Assembly: GCA_024663395.1 (NCBI GenBank)
Contig: JANFAH010000115.1
Coordinates: 39,888-103,887 of the forward strand
Length of the DNA stretch: 64,000 bases
Direction of reading: 5' to 3'
From: Pisolithus tinctorius
Taxonomy: Eukaryota; Basidiomycota; Agaricomycetes; Boletales; Pisolithaceae
The number at the start of each line of letters is the position of its first letter. Within the stretch, counting starts at the first letter, position 1. This document shows, in pieces, positions 44,122 to 53,739 of the stretch. Under the pieces are notes generated by a model that was not told the DNA's origin, did not search any database, and saw only the letters and a program-made list of their open reading frames with translations. Both the position numbers and the translations under genes were made by a program.

Positions 44122-47100
44122 CTAGCGGGTTGTCATTGCTGATGGGCAAACAGAGTGTGGTGGCGAGAAGGCTCTCAGGGGTAGGTTGTAGCAACGAGGA
44201 GGCATTTCAAGAGTAATGTTTCTGATGGTATGGGTGGAACATCGAGTGGATTGTTTCTGAGGGGGAAAGTCCTTTGGGAAGCATTTTTTATAAGCAGAGA
44301 GCGTATCATCCGCATGTTCAAGGTGTGACTCTTTCTGCCATGAGTTTTTGGAAGAGGGGTAGCCTTTCCACTTGATTAAAAAGGCGTGTCCGTGGCCAGA
44401 CCTCTTGTGGTTGACTATCGCCTCAACCTCGTACTCTTCCTCCTTGTTGATAAGGTCAGGCGGGAGGAGCTGGAAGTTCGGTCTGTGAACGTCATTTTCA
44501 CGATAGGGCGATAGGAGAGAAGTGTGGAAGACGTTATGAATCTTCCATCGTGAGGGAATCATGAGGCAATACGTAATGGGAGATAGGACGTCGGAGATAG
44601 TGAAGGGTCCTTCTCACTTGGGTGCAAGCTTCCTATTTTCATAGGAGCATTTCAAATTGCGTGCTTCTAGCCAAACCTTATCACCCTTCTGGAACGGGGT
44701 GAAGGGTCGTGATGAGCGGTCTTTCATCGTTTTTCTTGCTAGGTCATGGGCTGCTAGGGCCTCCTCTCTAGCTTTTCGGAGTTCATTGAGTCTAGACTCG
44801 GCGGCGGGAAGATGGGTTTCCGCAATCAGGGACGGAAGTGGTTTCGGCTCGTATCCATACATGAGATAGAATGGAGATTGATGGGTGACAGAGTGTGGGT
44901 GGTGATTGTGCGCAAATTCTGCCATGGGGAGGTTGTTTACCCATGAGGTGGTGGTCGTTTTGGCAGAAGATGTGGAGATAGGTCTCGATCTCTTGGTTTA
45001 CTCATTCAGTCTCTCTGTCAGTTTGTGGGTGATATGCCGTTGACAAGGCAAGGGAGTATCCCAAAAGGGAAGCGAGTTCTTTTGCAAAGGTGGAGGCAAA
45101 CTGAGGGCCTCAATCAGATATGATTTTGTCATACAACCTGAAGCAGGAGTAGACTTTCTTGAAAACAACGCCACAATATCAGCAGCAGAGGCAGTTTTCT
45201 TGGTTTGGTGTTAAGATTACTCCCTTTGTAAGCCCATGGTCTACCACGACCAAAAGGGAATCATAGCCATTAGAAACAGGCAGGTCGGTGATCAGATCGC
45301 AAGAGATCTGTTGGAAGGGGTGGGTCGAGGTGGAGGGGATAGGCGTAAGGGGTGGCATTGTTGGGTGTGTGTTAATCTTGTTTTGCTGGCATGTAGCACA
45401 GCCTTCGACATATTTCCGGACGAAAGACGCAAGTCCAGGCCACCAGAATTCGGATGAAACGAGTTGTCGGGTCTTCAGGACACCAGGGTGTCCGCAGAGG
45501 GTGGTCATGGTGGTTGGACACAACAGTCCATCAGAGGACAGGGTCATCGGGGATGTACACCCGATCTTTGTAAAGTAGTATGCCATTGTCGAACTTCCAG
45601 TCAGAGAGGTGAGACTTAAACGGAAGTGGCATATCAATGTTTTCGATGGCCCAAAGCGCCGTCTGGACAACAGGGTCCTTCATGGAAGACGACTCGACTT
45701 TCTGGGTGAGATTTGCGTCAATGAGATGACGAACAAGGTTTGCGGGAGGAGGGTGGCTCTTTATTGTCATCATCATCATCATCAGGGATGTGGTCAGGTC
45801 AGCGGGAGAGGCATCGGGTGCAGCCAGGGTCTTTTCCTGGGACATGTTCTAGCTGCAGATTGAAGTCTGCGAGGTCAAGGAGCCAGCGGCCTGGCGACGA
45901 TTTAGATTCTGAGGTGACTTGAAGTATGTCAGATTTTTGTGGGTCTGTGAAGACCTTGACAGGGAAAGGAGATCCATGGAGGTAGTGTCTCCAGGCCTTC
46001 AAGCCTCTGATGACCCCTAGTAACTCTCTGTCGAAGATGTCGTAGTTTCTCTCTGCAGGGTTTGAACGACTGAGATATGAAGCACCAGGGTTGCCATTGA
46101 CCATTTGAATCTTCCCTGGAGGAGAATACCTCCAGTTGCATACTTGGATGCATTGGTAGAGATTGTGAATGGCAGAAATGTCGGGCATTCGGAGGGTCGG
46201 TTGTGCCATGAATATCCTTTTTAGGAGTTCAAAAGTGGTCTGGCATTTCTTCGACCATTCCCAAGTGACCGTTTTCTTGGTTAGATCAATAAGGGGTCGG
46301 GCGATATCAGAGTAATAGGGGACGAATCTCCTATAGAAGTTTGCGAATCCTAAAAAGGATCGCATGTCTTTGACCTTTTTTGGGACAGGCCATTCAGCAA
46401 TGCCCTGGACCTTAATGGGATCCATGGTGACGGTGTTTTCTTTAATGATCATCCCTAGGTACTCGACCTTGGTCAGATCAAAGTGACATTTTTCCAGTTT
46501 CAGGGGGAGAGAGAGTTCTCTCATCCTTTCGAGGACATGACGGGTTCTTTGTTTGTGTCTTCGGGATCGGTAGAGAAGATGAGTAGGTCATCCATATAGA
46601 CAACTAACCATCCTTCAGCGATCATATCTCTGAAAGAGTCATGCATGAATCGCTGGAAGGTGGCGGGAGAATTGCACAGCCCAAAGAACATGACGGTTGG
46701 TTCAAAGAGACCTTTGTGTGTGATGAAAGTGGCCTTCCATTGGTCTCCTTCTTTAATCCGAACATTGTTGTAGCTGGATCTGACATCCATCTTTGTGAAG
46801 ATAGAGGCTCCTTTCAGTTTGTCCACGAGGTCTGAGATGAGGGGAAGGGGATATGCATCCTTCACAGTATTCTTGTTCAGGTACCTGTAGTCTTGGCAGG
46901 GACGTAGGGAACCATCTTTCTTCCCAATGAAGAAGAAGGGGGCAGCTTGGGGAGACTTCGAGGGACGGATCTTTCCTTCTCGAAGGTTTTCCTCGATAAA
47001 CTTTTCAGCGGATTCTCACTCCGAGGGAGAGAGCAGATAAGCCTTGGCCACCTTGGGGACAAAGTCCTCTACAAGGTTTATGGCATGATTGTATGGTTGC

Positions 47101-47909
47101 AATGGGGGTAAGACCCCATCAGATGGTTTCTCGAAAACCGAGGCAAAGTCTTCATAGTCCTTAGGGAGGACAGCCTTCAGTTTCTTTCTGTGTTCTTCTT
47201 GGGCTAATTCTGTAGCTGTGGTGATTTTCGAAGAAGACTATTATTGGGGTTGATCTTCTTGGCTTCTTCGATGAGTTTCCCAACCGACATCATGAAGTGC
47301 GCTCGGATGGTTTCATCTTCTGGTTCTTCATAGTCCATGAACTTGTTTATCCCTTTCTTTTCAGCAGGGGATACAAGGTTCACGGTTGGTTCTTCGATGG
47401 CAACGGAAAAGATGTTGCGTCTCAATTCTTTTGATCTATCGGTTTTCTTGTCGATAGACAATGTGCCCATTCTCCAGTCTACAACCGGGTGTTTTCTTGA
47501 AGCCAGGGGAGACCCAGAATGATGTTTTCCATTCCACAGTTGATGACATGGAAAAAGGCTTGGTGGACGAGTCCTTCAACCTTAAAATAGAGAGTGGCGG
47601 AAAACAGTATTCTTCCTTTTGAGTTCTGGGTTCCATCAGCATTTTTAGCGAGGATGGGTTGGTGAGGCATTGAGTGGGGATTCGGTGTTTTCGCACAAAA
47701 CCCCAATCAATACAAGAGATTTCCGCTCTGGAGTCAACTAGAGTGGTAGTGTTGACGACTTTCAGGGTAGTTTCTGATGCATAAAGGGAGATGGGGATCT
47801 GCATAGTACGTTCCGGTGTAGACGTTACAAGTACAGGCGCAACAGAAACTAAACTGTCCTTAGTTTGGGGAACATCTGGCGTCAACGCAGAGTTCCCATT
47901 TAAAAATCC
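44122..47909 (-). pseudogene. gypsy-2 Pol, multiply frameshifted
   Basis: Enters by a -1 shift at 47909-47903. Visible parts: protease region with LVDSRAEISCIDW (~47740; the usual D-S/T-G-A reads DSRA); RT with [15 protein letters not shown] and VVYMDDLLI (46810-46580); RNase H with YDIFDRELLGVIRGLKAWRHYL (~46040); integrase zinc finger CATCQQNK and core [18 protein letters not shown] (45390-45210); C-terminal part MAEFAHNHHPHSVTHQSPF (~44925); chromodomain EEEYEVEAIVNHKR .. FLIKWKGYPSSKNSW (44450-44340). Frames change at about seven places, so no full protein is possible. Confidence 0.9.
47868..47909 (-). promoter_or_regulatory. Programmed -1 frameshift signal of gypsy-2
   Basis: G GAT TTT (47909-47903) in gag register, directly followed by the gag stop TAA (47902-47900). 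After a 5-nt spacer, GGGAAC (47897-47892) pairs with GTTCCC (47873-47868), with a 1x2 internal loop and CTG/CAG inside. The -1 frame runs open into pol. The heptamer type is known from red clover necrotic mosaic virus. Confidence 0.78.
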
Positions 47910-49012
47910 TTTCCAAGGGCTCTAGCAATGTTCACCAGAGCAATGGATGGACCAGCGACTTTTTCTTCATCTTCGCTTTCTTCTACCTCCACAATTTTGC
48001 GGATTTTCTTTACTTTCTTCTGGGGAGTTTTCCACTTGTCTGGACATTCTCGGGAGAGATGTCCCTTGTTTCCACAACCGAAACATCTTCCTTCTTTGAT
48101 GTGACGGTCTCGTTCTTCTTTGGAGAGTCTCACTCCATCCACGTCCATAGCGTTTGGATCTTTTTCTTCAGCAAAATTGTTCCTAGGGTGGAACGTTTTC
48201 TTTTCCTTCTTCACAGAGAATTCATTCACCTTCCTCCACTTGGCATCAAACTTTTGTGCTTGGGTGTACCACTCAGTAATCTTGGTGGGAGTGGTTTCCA
48301 TCATGTGAATCCTGTTCGCGATGAAAGGTTTGAGTCCTTGTGAGAAGAACTCAATCAAGGCGACGTCTTCCATGATGGTAGAGTCGGCGGCGGCGGTTCG
48401 GAAATCCATGATATACTGCTCCACCGAATCCTTTTGTTTCAGGGTCCGCAGTTTGGCGATTGCGGTTCCAGCGGTGTCAGCGGAGGTGAACGATTCCTTA
48501 AATTTTTTTACAAAATCAGTGAAGGTTCCAAAGCTCGGATTGGTTTTTTCCAGAGCTATTTTCTGGTAGGTGGCAGCCCAAGAACGGGCGATGCCTTTCT
48601 TCATGTATGACAAGGCGTAGACCACCTTCTTGGTGTCAGTGTCATACAGTTCTTTGTTGACCAAGAGATAGGTCTGTATGGAGTATAGCCAGCTCATGGC
48701 ATTCTTTTGGTCTCCATCAAAATCAGTTGGAGCACCAATCTTCAGTTCGGTGGGTTTGACTCCAGAGGCGGCAGTCGTTCCCTTTGATGATGAACCAGAC
48801 ATCATATTTGGTGGTGGGATCAGGGGTGTAGGAAGTGTGGCAGGTACAGGTGGGATCAGTGTACCAAGTGAAGCGAGGGACTGGGTGAAGAGGTTCGAGA
48901 GGATTCCAGAGGTAAAGCCTCTATCCAGTTGTTCGGGTTCGTTGGAGGAGGTGTCTGTGACAGTGCTCTCCTGTTCTTCATCAGATGACGATTCTTCGCA
49001 AGTGGGTTGCAA
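47900..49012 (-). CDS. gypsy-2 Gag
   Basis: 370 codons from ATG at 49012. The N-terminus is acidic (SSSDEEQESTVTDTSSNEPE), followed by a capsid-like region (NAMSWLYSIQTYLLVNKELY, DSVEQYIMDFRTAAADS, IEFFSQGLKPFI) and a zinc knuckle CFGCGNKGHLSREC near 48080. Intact although pol is not. It ends at the TAA of the frameshift signal. Confidence 0.93.
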   Translation of the reverse strand: MQPTCEESSSDEEQESTVTDTSSNEPEQLDRGFTSGILSNLFTQSLASLGTLIPPVPATLPTPLIPPPNMMSGSSSKGTTAASGVKPTELKIGAPTDFDGDQKNAMSWLYSIQTYLLVNKELYDTDTKKVVYALSYMKKGIARSWAATYQKIALEKTNPSFGTFTDFVKKFKESFTSADTAGTAIAKLRTLKQKDSVEQYIMDFRTAAADSTIMEDVALIEFFSQGLKPFIANRIHMMETTPTKITEWYTQAQKFDAKWRKVNEFSVKKEKKTFHPRNNFAEEKDPNAMDVDGVRLSKEERDRHIKEGRCFGCGNKGHLSRECPDKWKTPQKKVKKIRKIVEVEESEDEEKVAGPSIALVNIARALGKDF

Positions 49013-49098
49013 CGGCGCCCAACATCAGTTGTTTCGGGGGTTTGTGGTGGTGCACTAAGCAGTGACCATTTTGGCCAAAGGCTGTAGACTTGAGCTTT

Positions 49099-49551
49099 TG
49101 TTATGCTCGACCGAAGTCAAGACGTAGGGAGAGCTCAAACGCAGACTGTGGTTTCTACTAAGCAGATGGCTGTAGTAACCTCTGTAAACGACAGAGGATT
49201 TTAGGGCGACGCCAGTAAGAGTGGTCCTTGTTAGGGACACTGAGGGCGAAGTTCTGAGAACGCTGCGTATGATTGAGCAGCTCAAGTCTGGGTCTCCAGG
49301 ACTTGAGCTGGCGACCTAAATACTACAAGAGGAGGACCATGAGGCATCCTCATGTACTAGAGGTAACTACACCATTGGTTGAACAATGACGACACATGTC
49401 CTAAGCATGTAACGAGCTAGTAATGCCAGTGGTGGAAATAGAGAGCCATTGGATCAGAGAGAAGACGGCTCTAAAAGGAAACTGAGTCCAACAGATCAAA
49501 AGTAAAGTAAACGTACAACAGAAGAGGAAAAGTTAGGGGTGAAACGTAACA
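49099..49551 (-). repeat. 5' LTR of gypsy-2 (minus-strand element)
   Basis: 453 bp. CACTG follows at 49552-49556. It keeps CpG at many sites where the other copy has TG or CA, and the reverse at others. Confidence 0.95.
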
Positions 49552-50109
49552 CACTGTCCATGCACACCCAGGGCCAAGCAGCAAGAGGTGAGGGCCAAGA
49601 ACATGGACCAGAAGACACCGAAGGGCACCCATCAAGAGGAGCTGCATGCTTGACAGGGGAGGGCTCTGGTAGCATGAGAAAGGGAAAAGGGAAGCAGAAG
49701 GTGCATTGTCACACACCAAAGGTGTTGTGGACATGGTTACAGCTGACTCTGCCTAAGTCGTTGATGAGTTGCACATAATGCCCATGCATGCAGATGAAGA
49801 CTAAAGGCCTCATGCATAGAAAGACTGCCAGACATTAACAGTCATCCTTCACACAAGAATGAGTCGTCAGTGCTAGAAAGAAAAGAGGAAGTGAGTTAAG
49901 CATGCGTTAAAGGTTTTTAGTGCCTGTGTATGGCATTCTGGTTGTCATCATATCTCCACCATTTCCAAAGATATCGACTCTGTTCTCACACTCACTTAAA
50001 GTGCTCAGCCCCACAATTCTTCCTTCCAAATTTGGAGAGGATCCTCACACCCTACACATTTCTACAGCACTCCATCCATCAGATGCTCATTTCACTAAGT
50101 CCATCAATC

Positions 50110-50589
50110 ATGGCTGCCTCTTTGTTGATCATCTCACTTGTCTCATTTGCCAGAGACAGTGGCTACATATATCTGCCAGGCATTCCCACCAGCTTCCATC
50201 CTGAAGCCCCCTGGTTCATCCTGTCATTGTCAGCCCCATCTCATCCCATGCAGCTTGGTCAGCATGTTCTTCTCATCAGTATGACTTCCAGAAGGACATT
50301 CTTTGGTCACCTCAGGTCTGTCACTTGGTTAGAAAGGTCTTATGTGGTTGTTTTGGTCTCCCCAGTTGATGAAGCATATGGATTGTTCCTCCCTGCTCTC
50401 TGCACTGTCTTTATTCCAATCTTGTCCATCATTCTTCCCACATTGTGACAGCTGCAGCATAGTCTACTGTTCTCCAGCCTCCCTGATCGCATCCATGACA
50501 AGTATGACATGCATCTTGCCTTCTTACTGCAAGATCCAGCAGAAGACATCCCCCCTTCTCCTCCTCCTCCTTCAGAGCCCCATTCATGA
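50110..50589 (+). pseudogene. ORF-X copy 5, one internal stop
   Basis: The same 159-codon frame as X2, from MAASLLII to SEPHS, but TGA at 50448-50450 (CAA in X2) truncates it. Several Arg codons of X2 read His or other CpG-decay products. Confidence 0.55.
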
Positions 50590-50902
50590 AGTTTTTGTTA
50601 ACTTTGCTGAGAGGATGAAAGGGTGGGAGACATGATTGTGTATGCTCCTGTTGCCCCACAGACCCCTAACACCCTGGCCCCCTTTGGTGCCTGACTCATG
50701 CCCTTCAATTCTGGAATTAATACTTCCCTATCTGGAAACACCATCCATCTGTCATGCCATCTTTGGATCTAGAGATGTCTCCACTGAGATCTAACTTGCA
50801 TCACCACCCCCTAATGTGATATCAGTGCACTTACTTGGTTTCTGACTCCATTTGACTCATTCTGTGATATTTTGACTACCCTTGACTTGTTCATTGCCAA
50901 TA

Positions 50903-52489
50903 CAGTGGCTCAAAAAAGTGTCCCAATGTTTGGTGATTTTGGAAAGAGTTGAGATTTATGAGAGCGCCAATAGGAATTAGTTCAAACTCCTGCAAGACGA
51001 AAGGTAGTACTAACCGTTGCCTTGACAACAAGGGCTTGCTTATGTAATTTGGTTGACATGGCACCAGGGTATAACCATTTTAAAATGACATGTCATTGGG
51101 ACACTTTTTTGAGCATGATCTTGTCAGTCATTATTTAGTAAATAACATAAAGATTTGACAACTTCTGAGGGATTTTTTGCTTCAACCCTGACTGATTATG
51201 TAATGTACATAATCCTGAGCCATAAAAATGGCTTGGGTCCCACTCAGCTAACCCTACTTCACCATGAAATGCATTTTTGCCTTTGCTAGAGCAAATATCC
51301 ACCTTCTTTCTGAATCTGGCCTTTCTGCTCATCAAATCTCCTCCACAACTGGTCAGGGGAGCTCTACTGTGGCCAGGGTCATCAAAGAGTTCCAGCTAGA
51401 TTAAGGAAAACCTCAAACTAGGACATCCTTACTGGCCTTCTTCTCCTGGCAGAGGAGAATATTCACCAGTATGGCCTCTGGAAGAGCTGAAAATGCTGTC
51501 CAGGCTGCCCATATAATGTGTGTGGCTGTTCCCTCTCCTGTCACTTCCCAAATTGTTTGCAGTGTGCTCAATTCTGCATCCTTGAAGGCTGTAGTCAAGC
51601 AGGAGAATTATCCTGCAGACACTTCCCTACCATTTTCCACACAAATTTCCTTCCATCTGGACCAATACTATTGATCTTGGGCTCAACTGACCAGATGACC
51701 CTAGTGCAGTCATCCACAGTCCAGTTTTGGTGCTTAAGAGCAAAGGCAAGTCACTGTTGTGTATGCTTGCAAGACAAGAGTGGCATCTCCTGCTTGACAA
51801 TCACCTTCAGGGATGCAGAATTGAGCACACTGCAAACAGTTTGGGAAGTGACAGGAGAGGGAACAGCCACACACATTATATGGGCAGCCTGGACAGCATT
51901 TTCAGCTCTTCCAGAGGTCATACTGGTGAATATTCTCCTCTGCCAGGAGAAGAAGGCCAGTAAGGATGTCCTAGTTTGAGGTTTTCCTTAATCTAGCTGG
52001 AACTCTTTGATGACCCTGGCCACAGTAGAGCTCCCCTGACCAGTTGTGGAGGAGATTTGATGAGCAGAAAGGCCAGATTCAGAAAGAAGGTGGATATTTG
52101 CTCTAGCAAAGGCAAAAATGTATTTCATGGTGAAGTAGGGTTAGCTGAGTGGGACCCAAGCCATTTTTATGGCTCAGGATTATGTACATTACATAATCAG
52201 TCAGGGTTGAAGCAAAAAATCCCTCAGAAGTTGTCAAATCTTTATGTTATTTACTAAATAATGACTGACAAGATCATGCTCAAAAAAGTGTCCCAATGAC
52301 ATGTCATTTTAAAATGGTTATACCCTGGTGCCATGTCAACCAAATTACATAAGCAAGCCCTTGTTGTCAAGGCAATGGTTAGTACTACCTTTCGTCCTGC
52401 AGGGGTTTGAACTAATTCCCATTGGCTCTCTCGTAAATCCCAACTCTTTCCAAAATCACCAAACATTGGGACACTTTTTTGAGCCACTG
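50903..52489. mobile_element. Palindromic Tc1/mariner element Z
   Basis: Termini CAGTGGCTCAAAAAAGTGTC with TA on both sides (50901-50902, 52490-52491). The empty site is visible in X2 (CCAATACTTACC). Arms of ~700 bp mirror about 51696 with no net indel; the spacer is ~175 bp. Each arm reads inward through a Tc1-type helix-turn-helix N-terminus (ARANIHLLSESGLSAHQIS, GSSTVARVIKEF). The minus-strand copy runs on across the centre into a catalytic-domain start (HQNWTVDDCTRVIWS, GPDGRKFVWK), so the element is two 5' halves head to head without a 3' half. Stops interrupt it. Confidence 0.9.
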
Positions 52490-53551
52490 TACTTACCAAT
52501 CCTCTTTGCTTGCTTACTTTTCATTTCTCACTTACTCATCATGATTACTCAGTCCTTACTCATTACTTACCAAGCATTTGTGCCTTGTTTGTCACAAGCT
52601 GTGCTCCCCCCACAGTATATAAACCCCCATGTACTTAGCTACCCAAGAAGCAATCCACAAGTGAATCAGAAGTCACTCAGCAGTCAGTTCAGTGCTTATC
52701 TTGTCATTGACAGTTGAGGCTCATTCAGAAGAGTCTACCTGTCTTCATTTGTATCATTGGTAGTTGAGGCTCTACAAAGGGGTCTATCTGCCTCCATCAT
52801 TTATCTGAAGCTTTCTCCACTCTTAGTCAGCAGTCTCACTTAGTCATCCATCCACTCCTGCATAACTCATCAATGACTTGCACCAGGAGCACATTTTATC
52901 AAAGTCCATCATCCTAGAAGTCCTTTCAGCTGAACACCTTTACTTTGTTCAGCATCCCCCATCCAATCAGCATTTGTTCATCCTCTCCTGTGTAACTCAT
53001 CAATGACTTGTGCCAGGAGCACCTGCCATTGAAATTCCCCCACTTTAGGTTTCTCTGCCCTCTGGGTCCTGCAGAGGCAAACCACCACTTGCTCTTATTT
53101 GTCTTTGGTGTTGGATTTGTTTGGTTTATACCAGCTTTCCACACTTTGACTCACAGTGTTCTATGTCCTTGACAACTCAAAGCACATGCACTGACTTCAA
53201 CAAAAATTCCACAGGCCACCAGTGAGGAGGATGAACTGGCTGACAATGTCAATGATGACGAGGGTGATGGTGAACCAGGTCCATCCACAAAGGGACCTCA
53301 TGCAGCTGGGGACAATGAACCCTGCGAGACATGTGCCCAGGTGAACCTTGCATGCATTGGGGAGCCAGAGGCATCTTGCAAACAGTGCAGGAAGGTGAAA
53401 TGCAAGTGCTCACACTCTCAAGGCATAGGGAGAATGGTGAGTACTGCACAGGCAAAATTCCACAAGGGAATGAGTTGACACCACCTTCAGCAAAAGAACT
53501 CCAGTACTGTTGGGGAGGCAGGGCTGTCCCACAAACAAGTCAAATCATTTA

Positions 53552-53704
53552 CAACCAAATTACATAAGCAAGCCCTTGTTGTCAAGGCAGCGGTTAGTGC
53601 TACCTTTTGTCCTGCAGGAGTTTGAACTAATTCCTATTGGCTCTCTCATAAACCTCAACTCCTTTCAAAATCACCAAACATCAGGACACTTTTTTGAGCC
53701 ACTG
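53552..53704. mobile_element. Tc1/mariner terminal remnant Z2
   Basis: The last ~150 bp match the right end of Z, ending CACTTTTTTGAGCCACTG followed by TA. The other end is missing. Confidence 0.75.
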
Positions 53705-53739
53705 TATCAGCATCATTGCTCACACTCTCTGTTGCATAC

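Larger units (their letters stand above)
42710..49551 (-). mobile_element. Ty3/gypsy chromovirus gypsy-2, decayed full-length copy
   Basis: Two 453-bp LTRs (42710-43162, 49099-49551) with TGTTAC..GTAACA ends and CACTG duplications outside (42705-42709, 49552-49556). Minus-strand order is gag, protease, RT, RNase H, integrase, chromodomain, third ORF. pol has several frameshifts. The LTRs differ at about 19 positions, every one at a CpG site. Confidence 0.96.
49707..53155 (+). mobile_element. X LTR X5 (subfamily b), split by palindromic element Z
   Basis: Begins TGTCACACACC and ends GACTCACA. Flanks are GCAT (49703-49706) and GTGT (53156-53159). Both can derive from GCGT by CpG decay on opposite strands. 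TATA box TATATAAA at 52616-52623. It lies in an intron of the Zn2Cys6-type gene. Confidence 0.8.
42230..53480 (+). pseudogene. Zn2Cys6-cluster protein of a fungal hypothetical family, split by gypsy-2 and X5
   Basis: Part 1 (42230-42709) encodes an acidic helical region (LEVIYEWVEDWDQTWV, YSWWKYIDENKI). Part 2 (49557-49701) continues in frame after removing gypsy-2 and one CACTG copy, with GQAARGEGQEHGPEDTEG and a basic GKGKQK. An intron (GTGCAT..CCACAG, ending 53210) holds X5. Part 3 (53211-53433) reads EEDELADNVNDDEGDGEPGP, then a cluster with spacing CX2CX6CX7CX2CX6C (CETC .. CKQC .. CKC, 53320-53410), the Gal4-type pattern, and a splice donor. Sequence beyond is replaced by Z2 and the tandem array. 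It may be transposon-derived; the role is unknown. Confidence 0.6.

Noticed and set aside
51135..52257. Identical 66-codon ORFs 51335-51135 (minus) and 52057-52257 (plus)
   Set aside because: Antisense shadows of the Tc1 helix-turn-helix region duplicated by the palindrome in Z.
24288..53155. X2 and X5 as the two LTRs of one 29-kb retrotransposon
   Set aside because: Each has its own matching target duplication, and the DNA between them contains unrelated genes and other elements.
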